From an uncultured Cyclobacteriaceae bacterium (lineage in GTDB: Bacteria; Bacteroidota; Bacteroidia; Cytophagales; Cyclobacteriaceae), in NCBI GenBank assembly GCA_937146645.1, contig CAKZRQ010000006.1, positions 1 through 64,000 on the forward strand: a stretch of DNA of 64,000 nt, written 5' to 3'. How positions within the stretch are numbered: position 1 is the stretch's first letter; the number at the start of each line of letters is the position of its first letter. Made by a program: the position numbers and the translations under genes. The notes below the pieces were generated by a model. That model was given only the letters and a program-made list of their open reading frames with translations, searched no databases and had not been told where the DNA came from. This document shows, in pieces, positions 8,298-16,991 of the stretch.

Positions 8298-9641
8298 GTG
8301 AGTGAATCAAAGATAAATATTCTCCAATTCGGAACCGGTAACTTCTTGAGAGGCTTTATAGAACCCATGTTCCAGAGCTTAAAGGATAAAGGAATATGGG
8401 AGCCGAGAATAGTCTTGGTCCAATCCACAAACTCTAATTCACTTAAACGACTTGAAGAAACCAATTTCAATTATCCCCTATGGCTGGCAGGAATTCAAGA
8501 TGGAAAAGAGGTTAATGAGGAAATCAAAATTGACTGTATAAATGCTGGATTGAAGCTCCTAGATCAGACTGAAGCTTTTTTAAAGCTGGCAGAATCAGAA
8601 GAATTGGAGTTTGTAATTTCCAATGTGACTGAAGCAGGTTTCAAGCTTGAGGAAGAGGAGGAAATTTCGCTTTTCCCGAAAAGTTTTCCGGCGAGATTGA
8701 CTCTTTTTCTATTTAAGCGATTTGAATTTTTTGAAGGAGATTCTTCTAAAGGGCTGCAGATTTTTCCATGCGAGCTCATATCAAATAACGGAGACAAACT
8801 TCTGGAAATGGTGCGCGATCAATCCGAAAAGTGGAACCTTCCTCAAGAATTTAAAGCCTGGATAAATCAATACAATTCATTTTATAATACACTGGTTGAC
8901 AGAATTATACCTGGAAAACCATCAGAAGAAACTTTAAAAGAATTTCGGCCAGAACTAGATTTGCATCCAAGCCGAGTTCAAGGAGAACCTTATTTCTTTT
9001 TGGGCCTTGAAGCAAAAGACAAAAATGTTGACAAAGGGATTCTTGGTGATCCTGACCTAAACATCACTTTTACCCAAGACCTCACTCCCTATTCGCTTAG
9101 AAAAGTTCGAATTTTAAATGGAGCTCATATCGCCATGGTTGCATTGGGTCTCCCTAAAGGAATTAGAACGGTGGGCGATTTTATGAGAGATGATTCCCTT
9201 TTTCTCCATTTGAGAGAAATGATAGAATCAGAGGTAATACCAGTTCTTCCAATGGATCAGGATGAATTGAAGGTTTACATGGAAGAGATCTTTGATCGAT
9301 TCAGGAATCCATTCATCGAACATAAACTACGAGACATATCTTTAAACACCATTGCGAAGCTTTCTCCCAGGATTCTAGATTCGGTTCAAGACTATTATCA
9401 GAAATTCAATCGGCTTCCGGAAAAGCTGACGGAGGTTTTTATTCAGTCTATTGATTCTTATTTGAAATATCCTGAATCAATCAGGGATACAGAGAAAGTG
9501 AAAGCTATTTTCGATCAGGCTGGACAATTAAAAAATCCGGAAGAAAAAGCAGATTTTTTACTTGATCATCCGGATCTATGGAATTATGAACTCTCCAGTC
9601 TAGCTGGGGTTAGAAAAAGGTTGGTCGCTTCTATTTCTTAA
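8298..9641 (+). CDS. uxaB: Tagaturonate reductase (altronate oxidoreductase)
   Basis: UxaB reduces D-tagaturonate to D-altronate with NADH, the step before UxaA. The 447-residue protein belongs to the mannitol dehydrogenase family. The Rossmann motif ILQFGTGNFLRGF begins at residue 8, and the catalytic domain has the block LNGAHIAMVALG with the polyol-dehydrogenase KVRILNGAH lysine. Translation must start at the GTG of 8298 because an in-frame TGA lies five codons upstream and the Rossmann strand begins directly after. Its stop shares TTAA with the convergent tolC-like gene. The promoter must lie inside the oppositely oriented DUF1330 gene. Confidence 0.9.
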   Translation: MSESKINILQFGTGNFLRGFIEPMFQSLKDKGIWEPRIVLVQSTNSNSLKRLEETNFNYPLWLAGIQDGKEVNEEIKIDCINAGLKLLDQTEAFLKLAESEELEFVISNVTEAGFKLEEEEEISLFPKSFPARLTLFLFKRFEFFEGDSSKGLQIFPCELISNNGDKLLEMVRDQSEKWNLPQEFKAWINQYNSFYNTLVDRIIPGKPSEETLKEFRPELDLHPSRVQGEPYFFLGLEAKDKNVDKGILGDPDLNITFTQDLTPYSLRKVRILNGAHIAMVALGLPKGIRTVGDFMRDDSLFLHLREMIESEVIPVLPMDQDELKVYMEEIFDRFRNPFIEHKLRDISLNTIAKLSPRILDSVQDYYQKFNRLPEKLTEVFIQSIDSYLKYPESIRDTEKVKAIFDQAGQLKNPEEKADFLLDHPDLWNYELSSLAGVRKRLVASIS

Positions 9642-11026
9642 TTTTCAAAACCAAGACCTGCAGCAAAACGAGCTTTCGCATAGGCCACCAACTGCTTCAT
9701 CCTTAGATTATTCAGAGTCACTCTTGAATCAAAAACCTTCACCTCTCGACTATTCACTAGGAAAAGACTGCTCTCTCCTATTTCAAACCTTCTCATCTCT
9801 CCATTTAGTAGAAACTCCAGACTTTCAAGGTTTTGGCTATAAGTATTAACCTGAGCACTTAACTGATCCCAACTGTTTATTTCACTTTCCAGTTTGGCTC
9901 TCAGTTGCAATTCCTTCAAATCCCTCGAATTCTGTTTGAAGTCAATCTTAGCTTTGGCAAGCTCAAAATCTCCCCTACTTTTTCTCCACAATAAAGGAGT
10001 ATAAATAGAAACACCCCACTTGTAGTTATTTTCAAAAAATGGGGAATTAAAGTCTCCAAGATCCTCGGTAAGAAAATTATATTTAAGCTTCACCACAGGT
10101 AAAATCTCTTGTCCTTTGAGCCTTCGTTCTGCATCAAGGCTTTCAATCTCAAAATCCGCAACTTGAAGATCGGGATGATTAATAACCAATGTTCTCAGCT
10201 CAACAGGGTCTAAAATCCATAAATTATCCTCAAAAAGAGGTTCAGGAGATATTTGATCGTTAAGAAACATGGGAAGACCTTCTTCATCCCACAAAAACGT
10301 ATTTACTTCCTGCTCTGCAGCGAAAAGCATTTGTTCAGCAGCCTGCAAGGTGTATTGCCTATTCAACAGGTTTGAGTATGCCTCAACCGTGTCGATAGCT
10401 GGTAGATCCCCTTGTTCGAAACTTCTACGAACAAATTCAAAACGAGCCTGCGCCAGGTCAACACCTTCTCTGAGAACCTGTACGTTTTCATTTGCCATGG
10501 ACCACTTCCAGTAGGAATTTGTCGCATCGACGTATAATCCATTCAGGAATTGAATCCTCTGTACCTCAGTAGACTGTCTATAAATTTTTGCTTGACGCAA
10601 AGCAGTCCTACGCTTATCAGTAATGAGCCCTTGGCCAACATTTATTGCCGCACCTGCGGCAAAAAGACCATCCGTCGGAACATTAGCTTCTGGATTAAGA
10701 AACTCCCCGGAGTTTCTTTCAAAATTACCTAAAAGCTCAACTCCCATCCATGTAGGAATGGTCACACCTGCTTCCTGTCGGTTATAATAATTTTGGTCTT
10801 TAAATTCTTTACGATCAAGATTACCATAAAGAAGAGGATCAAAACCACCACGAGCCTTTCTCACCTCCATGTCACCCATTCGGAGATTAATATCCGCCTG
10901 AGCAGCCACAGGATGATACAGTCTCACCCACTCCAGAAACCCTTCATAATTCAGGGTATCCAGAGTCTGTGCTTTAGCAAAAAAGGCAAGGCTTAGAAAT
11001 AAAATACTAATACCTAGTTTTTTCAT
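9638..11026 (-). CDS. TolC-family outer-membrane channel protein
   Basis: A 462-residue outer-membrane factor with a cleavable signal peptide (MKKLGISILFLSLAFFAKAQ) followed by two long helical repeats typical of OEP/TolC proteins, e.g. RQAKIYRQSTEVQRIQFLNG and LAKAKIDFKQNSRDLKELQL. It would form the outer exit duct of a tripartite exporter. The ATG overlaps the hlyD-like stop by four bases, and it is the last gene of the tetR-ABC-hlyD-tolC operon. Confidence 0.88.
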   Translation of the reverse strand: MKKLGISILFLSLAFFAKAQTLDTLNYEGFLEWVRLYHPVAAQADINLRMGDMEVRKARGGFDPLLYGNLDRKEFKDQNYYNRQEAGVTIPTWMGVELLGNFERNSGEFLNPEANVPTDGLFAAGAAINVGQGLITDKRRTALRQAKIYRQSTEVQRIQFLNGLYVDATNSYWKWSMANENVQVLREGVDLAQARFEFVRRSFEQGDLPAIDTVEAYSNLLNRQYTLQAAEQMLFAAEQEVNTFLWDEEGLPMFLNDQISPEPLFEDNLWILDPVELRTLVINHPDLQVADFEIESLDAERRLKGQEILPVVKLKYNFLTEDLGDFNSPFFENNYKWGVSIYTPLLWRKSRGDFELAKAKIDFKQNSRDLKELQLRAKLESEINSWDQLSAQVNTYSQNLESLEFLLNGEMRRFEIGESSLFLVNSREVKVFDSRVTLNNLRMKQLVAYAKARFAAGLGFEN

Positions 11027-12381
11027 TTTTTACCGTCTTTAGCGATAGCGTCTTTTTCTTCTTGAGTGTAATAATCAGCAGGGAATCCATTCAGTTGTCG
11101 CCATATTTCATACCAAACTGGCACATCATTCAGAAGCGCAATTCCATCCGCACCTGAACCGATTCGAAGTAAATCTGGCCATGGCTCCTCTTCAGGATCC
11201 TCGATCACAAGTACCCGATATTGATTATTGGGACCTGCGAATTGGTCAATGGCCACTACAATTCCTCCGAAGGTTCCGTTGGAAACCTGAGGCCATCCAG
11301 AGAAAACAATAGCTGGCCAGCCATCAAAAATGAATCTAACCCGGTTTCCAACTGATATCAGCGGTAGATCTACCGGAGCAACGAACATTTCTACAGCTAA
11401 ATCTGCATCCGCAGGTACGATATTCAAAATAGGTGCACCCTCTTTAATCGTTTCACCGATACCCACCTGAACCGCTCGGGCCAGATAGCCATTTTGAGGT
11501 GCGAGAATATATCTGAATCCTGTTCTCTGCTCATAATTAGAATACTGATTTTCTAATTTGGTAACCGTAGCCTCTGCGTCAAATTGCGCTGACATGGCCG
11601 TGTACATTTCAGACCTGGCTTTGGCAATCTTATCGATGAACTCATTCTCAACGGCGTCAAGATCAATCAATGCAGTGATTTGCTTATTCTTACTACTGAG
11701 AAGCTTGTTTTCTGCCGCAATCACTTTTGCCTGAACCTCTTGAAACTTCAATCGCCTTGATTCTAAATCTAATAGTGACCTCAAGCCTTCTTCATAAAGC
11801 TGCTCAGCACGTTTTAATCTATCCTGTCCAACCTTAAAATCTACCCTAGCCTGCTCAAGAAATATGCTGTCGGATAAAACATCCAATTCAGCCATATTCA
11901 ACTTATTCTGGGCTTGCTGTAGCTTTAGCTCCCTATTAGTTTCTAATGCTCGAATCTGATTTTGCAATTGGCCGACCTTCTCTTGGTAAGACTGAGCAGA
12001 AAGCGTCTTTACGTCGACTTGCCGCTGTGTTCTAGGCAATAGCAAAGAATCAAAGTATTCATCTTTAATCTCGGAAATCTGAAGGATCGTATCCCCTTTG
12101 GCCACAAAGGCCCCTTCCTGAACATACCATTTCTCAATTCGCCCAGCGATTACAGAATGGATGGTCTGAGGTCTCATCTCAGGCTTCAAAGCCGTCACAT
12201 AACCATTGGATCTAATATTCTGTGTCCATGGTAGAAAAAGCATTAAGAATAACACGAGAATAATACTTGTCAATATTCTAACCCTCTTGGTACTTTCCTT
12301 TAGAGGTAAAGTCATAACAAGGCTTTTCGCACCACTGAAGGGTATGGAATCCTTAATCTTATTTAATGTGATATTAAGCAT
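11023..12381 (-). CDS. HlyD-family membrane fusion protein
   Basis: The 452-residue protein has one N-terminal membrane helix (about residues 36-52), a split lipoyl-like hairpin (AFVAKGDTILQISEI near residue 95), a long alpha-helical coiled-coil hairpin (about 125-275) and a C-terminal beta-barrel (AVQVGIGETIKEGAPILNIVP, about 305-325). This is the periplasmic adaptor that bridges an inner-membrane exporter and TolC. It follows the ABC gene after 6 bases and is coupled to the tolC-like gene. The fold is intact, in contrast to the degenerate ATPase of its partner. Confidence 0.88.
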   Translation of the reverse strand: MLNITLNKIKDSIPFSGAKSLVMTLPLKESTKRVRILTSIILVLFLMLFLPWTQNIRSNGYVTALKPEMRPQTIHSVIAGRIEKWYVQEGAFVAKGDTILQISEIKDEYFDSLLLPRTQRQVDVKTLSAQSYQEKVGQLQNQIRALETNRELKLQQAQNKLNMAELDVLSDSIFLEQARVDFKVGQDRLKRAEQLYEEGLRSLLDLESRRLKFQEVQAKVIAAENKLLSSKNKQITALIDLDAVENEFIDKIAKARSEMYTAMSAQFDAEATVTKLENQYSNYEQRTGFRYILAPQNGYLARAVQVGIGETIKEGAPILNIVPADADLAVEMFVAPVDLPLISVGNRVRFIFDGWPAIVFSGWPQVSNGTFGGIVVAIDQFAGPNNQYRVLVIEDPEEEPWPDLLRIGSGADGIALLNDVPVWYEIWRQLNGFPADYYTQEEKDAIAKDGKK

Positions 12382-12387
12382 CGTTAA

Positions 12388-14091
12388 TTAAGATTTAGAG
12401 TTAAACTTTTGAAATTCATCGTAAGAGCCTTGAAATACGGCTCTTCCTTTTTCCATGTATATTATTTCATCTGCTCGCTGCATGATTTCCTTTTCTTCGG
12501 TTATCAGCATCAGAGTCCAATCACCAGCAAATAAATAATCCAAAACCCGCTCTTTAATTTCCGGATCTGTATTTCTAAGTACATTTTCCATCAAAATTGC
12601 TTTGGGTTTACCCATTAATCCCCTTGCCAAAAGAATGCCTTGTGCAAAAGCTTTTGACAAGCCTTTACCTTCTGGCTGAACAACAGTGTCAAGGTCATCA
12701 GGTAACTGGAAAATCTCATCTTTCAATTCAACCATTTCAAGAATTTGATCTAACCTATCTTGATCAAAATCACGGCCTACAAGGATGTTTTCCTTGATGG
12801 TACCATGAAATATCTGTTCAAGATCAAGACAAGCTCCTACCGTATCCCTTAACTTCTCGAGATTCACCATACTAAGTGATAAATCGTTAATACTGATTTT
12901 ACCTTCATACTCTTCATATAGGCCCGAGAGCAGGGCTAAAACGGCCGTCCTGCCACTTCCGCTTTTACCAGTAATGATCACTTTCTTACCAGCCTCAACA
13001 GATAAGTTATTTCTTTTTAATACCGGCTCAGCCTTGTCCTGTGGATGGAAAGTGACATTCTCCATCGAGAATTTTAAACCATTCTCTCTATTCGCTAAGG
13101 CCTTATCATTATCATTCGATCTCTCTAGCTCAAGATCCATTACGTGGCCTAACTTCTCCACAGCCACCAAAGTGTCATACACAGTCTCAAGAGACAAAAT
13201 CAACTTCTCTACTGAGTTTACCACTAGAATTATGATTACCTCAGCAGCTACAAATTGCCCTATACTAATCTGATCATTAATAAGTAGAAAACTTCCTGCG
13301 AAAAGTAATGATGTGACAATCAAGACCTTAAAGACAATCATGATCTTGTATTGGAAGATCAAAACTGCGAAGTGCTTTGTTCTAAATTCCACATACTTCT
13401 GAAGTAATTTGTCAGCCCGAAGAATTGGCAATCGAGTATTCCCAACTAGCTTAAATGTATTCAGCGTCCTACCAACTTCTTCCAGCCAATAAGCAGTCTT
13501 ATACTTGAATGAAGACTCTTTTAACGCAGTCTCAATCCCTTTATCACTTGTGAAATAGAAAATCAAAGCGAGAAGTCCAAGGAGCACCAATCCAAATAAA
13601 ATAAACGTGGGATGGTAAAAGGATAACAGCAGCAACCCGAATACCATCTGCAATAATGCAGTGGAAAAATCCAGGAGTATTTTTGAAAGCCCTTTTTGAA
13701 GATTCACCGTATCAAAGAACCTATTCACTACTTCAGGTCCGTACTCACCATGCAAAACTTCAGTTTTTACCCTTGGCAATCGATAAGCAATAGCAAGTCC
13801 TGATTTTGTGAAAATCCTTTGTTGTAATTTCTCCGAAATCTGCATTTGAGAAATCTGAAGAAATCCACCAAAGGCTACACCTACGGCAACCACTATGACC
13901 AGGATAATCCAAGAGGTGGTTATCCTTCCGCCAAGAATGAAATTCAGAATTGCCTGAATCCCAAGCGGAATAGAAAGTGTGACCAAACCATTCAAGATCG
14001 CATAGAAATAAATGGCATAAACATCACGCTTCTCCTCATTAAGAAGACTAAAGAATCTTTTTATTGGGGTTATTTCTGAATGACTATTCAT
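12388..14091 (-). CDS. ABC exporter-like protein with catalytically degenerate ATPase domain
   Basis: A 567-residue half-transporter: six-helix ABC exporter membrane domain (about 20-305) and a nucleotide-binding domain (about 340-560), no peptidase domain. The overall NBD fold is easy to follow but the catalytic motifs are gone: Walker A reads GKSGSGRT with Arg381 in place of the invariant Lys; the Q-loop position is Asp423; the signature LSGGQ is LSKAF (478-482); Walker B with catalytic Glu is ILMEN (Glu502-Asn503 instead of Asp-Glu); the switch His is Glu532. The reading frame is uninterrupted and embedded in an operon, so it is not simply a pseudogene. What drives transport, if anything, is unclear; a canonical partner elsewhere in the genome is possible. 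Confidence 0.85.
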   Translation of the reverse strand: MNSHSEITPIKRFFSLLNEEKRDVYAIYFYAILNGLVTLSIPLGIQAILNFILGGRITTSWIILVIVVAVGVAFGGFLQISQMQISEKLQQRIFTKSGLAIAYRLPRVKTEVLHGEYGPEVVNRFFDTVNLQKGLSKILLDFSTALLQMVFGLLLLSFYHPTFILFGLVLLGLLALIFYFTSDKGIETALKESSFKYKTAYWLEEVGRTLNTFKLVGNTRLPILRADKLLQKYVEFRTKHFAVLIFQYKIMIVFKVLIVTSLLFAGSFLLINDQISIGQFVAAEVIIILVVNSVEKLILSLETVYDTLVAVEKLGHVMDLELERSNDNDKALANRENGLKFSMENVTFHPQDKAEPVLKRNNLSVEAGKKVIITGKSGSGRTAVLALLSGLYEEYEGKISINDLSLSMVNLEKLRDTVGACLDLEQIFHGTIKENILVGRDFDQDRLDQILEMVELKDEIFQLPDDLDTVVQPEGKGLSKAFAQGILLARGLMGKPKAILMENVLRNTDPEIKERVLDYLFAGDWTLMLITEEKEIMQRADEIIYMEKGRAVFQGSYDEFQKFNSKS

Positions 14092-14761
14092 TAGATATCG
14101 CGTTTATTACGAGTTGATGAAAAAAGGTGTACCTGCCAGTAGAATCATAACTACACTCGGTCATTCCCGGCAAATGTTGTGAATTAAAGGATTGAAGTAA
14201 ACTGGACTCCATCACTGTAGAAACCAGTGTTTTGGGATATTTATATCCTGGATTGATTTCTGAGATGATTTCTGAAATTCTATCGCCAAACTTGTATACC
14301 TGAGCAAAAATTCCACTTTCATGCTCATTGTCCACAGCCTTGGTTAAATAACCTTTTAGAGACTCATTAACCACAAGCTTCCGTAAGGCTTTTGGATCTA
14401 GATAATCGTTCTTTTCAAAAATGGGCCCATCCACCATAAGTCGAATAGCCACTACCAGTCGCTCTGAAGGGTCAGTGAGATTAGCTGTCGCAAAAACCAA
14501 ATTATGCTCCATCCATGCCCAATACCAGGCATTCAAATATAAAAGCAGTTTGTGCTTATTCTCGAAATACCTATAAATCGCAGCTTCTGTGCTACCAATC
14601 TGCGCTGCCAACTTCCTGAAGGTGAATTGCTCCATTCCCAATTCCTGAATTAAGCTAGTTCCTACCTTTACAATCTGCTCTCCTAAATCAGAGCTGTAAG
14701 GATCCTTCAAATAGAGATTTGAATTCACCTCGATTTTGAATGTTTTTAAAATATTCTCCAT
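14084..14761 (-). CDS. TetR-family transcriptional regulator
   Basis: A 225-residue regulator with a TetR-type helix-turn-helix at about residues 30-75 (LIQELGMEQFTFRKLAAQIG, then STEAAIYRYFENKHKLL). The C-terminal ligand domain is not recognisable. The gene is first in the operon and overlaps the ABC gene by 8 bases, so it probably controls its own expression together with the exporter genes. An imperfect palindrome at 14830-14848 upstream is a possible binding site. Confidence 0.88.
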   Translation of the reverse strand: MENILKTFKIEVNSNLYLKDPYSSDLGEQIVKVGTSLIQELGMEQFTFRKLAAQIGSTEAAIYRYFENKHKLLLYLNAWYWAWMEHNLVFATANLTDPSERLVVAIRLMVDGPIFEKNDYLDPKALRKLVVNESLKGYLTKAVDNEHESGIFAQVYKFGDRISEIISEINPGYKYPKTLVSTVMESSLLQSFNSQHLPGMTECSYDSTGRYTFFHQLVINAISNE

Positions 14762-14862
14762 ACCCTTTCAATTCCAAACTCCTGCAATAACGGCAAAAGA
14801 GGAAAAAGGGTTTAGTAAAGCTTCTATTTTTGTTAGTAATATTTACAAGACTGGTAATAAAC

Positions 14863-15231
14863 CTAACTAATCGGCTTAAAAGCATGCTCTATGAGCAATT
14901 CAAGGGGTACTAGCCTCAGCGTAGCCTCATTTGTAGCTTCCAATTTTACCCTTGGCGCACGCCCTTCTCGATAGGCTTCTAGCCAGCGTAATGCACATAG
15001 GCACCAAAAATCACCGGGCTTCAGACCGGGAAAATCATAGTGAGGCATCGGGGTACTCAGATCATTCCCTTTCGACTTCGTGAATACTAAAAACTCTTCC
15101 GTCATCTGTGCACATACTGTATGAGTACCTCTGTCTTCTTCACCAGTTTCACAGCAACCATTTCTATAATACCCGGTCATAGGGGTCGTACTGCACGTAA
15201 TCAAATCTTCACCAAAAACATTTTTAGCCAT
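14863..15231 (-). CDS. DUF2237 family protein
   Basis: The protein of 122 residues is rich in conserved cysteines and matches DUF2237 throughout: NVFGEDLITCST, GYYRNGCCETGEED, HTVCAQMTEEFL, GNDLSTP and GLKPGDFWCLCALRW. The start at MAKNVFGED is chosen because DUF2237 proteins begin there; the longer in-frame reading starting at 15309 overlaps the DoxX-like gene. The function of the family is unknown. It follows the DoxX-like gene after 2 bases, so they form a pair. Confidence 0.87.
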   Translation of the reverse strand: MAKNVFGEDLITCSTTPMTGYYRNGCCETGEEDRGTHTVCAQMTEEFLVFTKSKGNDLSTPMPHYDFPGLKPGDFWCLCALRWLEAYREGRAPRVKLEATNEATLRLVPLELLIEHAFKPIS

Positions 15232-15233
15232 AA

Positions 15234-15629
15234 TCAGGGTCGTGTATAAATCCAGGCCCAATAAATCAAGAGTGGATGGATCAAAATTAATCGCACCCAG
15301 CCTATCCATTCATCCACACACATTACGTCAGGGATGCACGAGCCTATTTGAATAAAATAAATATGAGATGGAATAAAAGCCACAAGCATCGCGGCTATTC
15401 CCCATGCTGAAAATTTTTGAGTTTTTGGAACCAATAAACCTATGGCCCCTAGAATTTCTGCTGCTCCTGAGATCAGATTTAGTAATTCTGCTTTTGGAAG
15501 GTAATCTGGTATTAGGGGTATATAAAAATCAGGGTTTAAGAAATGATTGATTCCGCCAAAAAAATAGAAAGCGACCATAAGGATTTTCAACCAATTGAAT
15601 AAATTCTTTTTCATAAGAAGTTTCGACAA
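15234..15629 (-). CDS. DoxX-like membrane protein
   Basis: A protein of 131 residues with four predicted helices and the DoxX-like signature GGINHFLNPDFYIPLIPDYLP followed by SGAAEILGAIGLLVP. The start may be the ATG five codons further in (15614), which gives MKKNLFNWL. The physiological role of this small quinone-reductase-like family in Bacteroidota is not established. It is the first gene of a pair with the DUF2237 gene. A related protein is encoded at 46689-47060. Confidence 0.82.
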   Translation of the reverse strand: MSKLLMKKNLFNWLKILMVAFYFFGGINHFLNPDFYIPLIPDYLPKAELLNLISGAAEILGAIGLLVPKTQKFSAWGIAAMLVAFIPSHIYFIQIGSCIPDVMCVDEWIGWVRLILIHPLLIYWAWIYTRP

Positions 15630-15681
15630 GTCACTGGATTCAAATTATTAATCAAATCAAACCCACTCCTGTTTAAAATTC

Positions 15682-16065
15682 CTATGCTTTAGGCCCTTGA
15701 TATTTTAGCTTTCCCACCAGATAAAGATAAACCACCTTAGAATAGCGGATCATAGCTGGAAACAGAAATAGGTTTAAAATCACAACCGGAGTGATATACA
15801 TCCACAATTCAGGATCGGTAAAAAGGACCCCCACTGCCACGAATGTGGCAATGACAAGAGCAACCGAGAAGGCATAGCTGATATACATAGCCCCATAGAA
15901 AAAATCCGGTTCGGGCTGGAAGTTAGCGTTGCAGTTATCACAATAGTGATTTACTTCTGTGATTTTTCTGAAGCTTAATATAGATACAGGAAAAAGCTTC
16001 CCTTCTCTACATTGTGGACATCTCGCCCCTATCATAGCTGGAACTAAACCTTTTCTCTCGCTCAT
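15682..16065 (-). CDS. DUF983 family membrane protein
   Basis: A 127-residue protein with an N-terminal zinc ribbon (Cys16-x2-Cys19 and Cys42-x2-Cys45) and two C-terminal membrane helices (about 60-82 and 88-107). The motifs ARCPQCREGKLF and NFQPEPDFFYGAMY are diagnostic of DUF983. The function is unknown. Its ATG overlaps the stop of the 71-residue gene upstream by four bases, so the three genes 16792 to 15682 form one operon. Confidence 0.87.
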   Translation of the reverse strand: MSERKGLVPAMIGARCPQCREGKLFPVSILSFRKITEVNHYCDNCNANFQPEPDFFYGAMYISYAFSVALVIATFVAVGVLFTDPELWMYITPVVILNLFLFPAMIRYSKVVYLYLVGKLKYQGPKA

Positions 16066-16277
16066 TTTAAATAGCCTCTAAGCTCATCGAGATCATAATC
16101 TTTTCCCTTTCCCCATCGGAGCAATTCCTCGAGCGTGTAATATTCTAAAGTTTCCAGATCTTTAACTCTGAAGTTATCACCTGAAAGTCTATCCATCACT
16201 TCGATATTTCGGGACTCTCCCATATTCACAAAGCGATACTTTCTTCCGACCCGAAGATTGTCAAGTGCTATTGCCAT
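16062..16277 (-). CDS. Conserved small protein of unknown function
   Basis: A 71-residue soluble protein (MAIALDNLRVGRKYRFVNMGE...) that looks like a small beta-barrel followed by a short helix ending YDLDELRGYLK. I do not recognise a named family. It is probably real: it starts 2 bases after the DUF4920 gene and overlaps the DUF983 gene by four bases, an operon arrangement. Confidence 0.75.
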   Translation of the reverse strand: MAIALDNLRVGRKYRFVNMGESRNIEVMDRLSGDNFRVKDLETLEYYTLEELLRWGKGKDYDLDELRGYLK

Positions 16278-16279
16278 TA

Positions 16280-16792
16280 TTAAGCCTTGTCCTTAATTAT
16301 CACTCCAGTCGCTTCAAAGGTGATTTCAACCTTAGGTTCAGTAATATCTGCAATCTCTTCAGCCGACTTACCTTCGTCTTCGGCAAAATGTCTCAACGTC
16401 TCCACGTCAGTAGTAACTCTGGTTGCAATACCTTCCAGTAAGATTGGGAATCCCTGCGAAGTGGTAGGAACGAAAAATCCGTAATCCTTAAAAGTTACTC
16501 TCATGCTTTCACCATCTGGAAGATCCATGGTCAGCCAGCAACCTTTCTTTGTGCAAACTTCCTTGATCTCGCCATAAACCTGACCCTCATAAGAATCTGC
16601 ATCCACCATTTCAGCCATCAACTGAGTGGTATTCATGGCAGTAGTTTCATTCACTTCCGCTCCATAAGAACCGGGGATTACTTCAGCTTCTACTTCTGCA
16701 TTTTCTTCTGATACTACTTCTTCACTTTTTTCTGCCTGACAGGCAAAAAATAATGGAAGGGCAAGAACGGCTATAATTTTTGTGTACTTCAT
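16280..16792 (-). CDS. DUF4920 domain lipoprotein
   Basis: A 170-residue exported lipoprotein (acylated cysteine about residue 18 in LFFACQAEK), then a low-complexity acidic linker (about 20-40) and a DUF4920 domain with the conserved CTKKGCWLTMDLP near residue 83-95 and KDYGFFVP. The two cysteines of CTKKGC may form a disulphide or bind metal; that is inference. It is the first gene of the operon with the 71-residue and DUF983 genes. Confidence 0.85.
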   Translation of the reverse strand: MKYTKIIAVLALPLFFACQAEKSEEVVSEENAEVEAEVIPGSYGAEVNETTAMNTTQLMAEMVDADSYEGQVYGEIKEVCTKKGCWLTMDLPDGESMRVTFKDYGFFVPTTSQGFPILLEGIATRVTTDVETLRHFAEDEGKSAEEIADITEPKVEITFEATGVIIKDKA

Positions 16793-16991
16793 GGCTCAAT
16801 TATTTGATTGTAAAAATAGGTCAGAAAACTTCTCCAAAAAAGCATCTCCATCACATAAAATACACTTATGACAAGTCTCAATTTTCATATTGATATTCTT
16901 TGCTGTTTTGGTCAACAATTCTCTCAATAAAACTTCCAAATTCTTGGCAATCCTCTAATTTTACACACTGATTTATTCAGACCTAGAACCT

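Noticed and set aside
8282..8470. N-terminal extension of the DUF1330 protein
   Set aside because: It overlaps the start of uxaB and does not resemble the family, whose members begin MPAF-like.
12388..14091. The degenerate ABC gene being a pseudogene
   Set aside because: The frame is open over 567 codons, spacing and overlaps with both neighbours are preserved and the rest of the fold is conserved.
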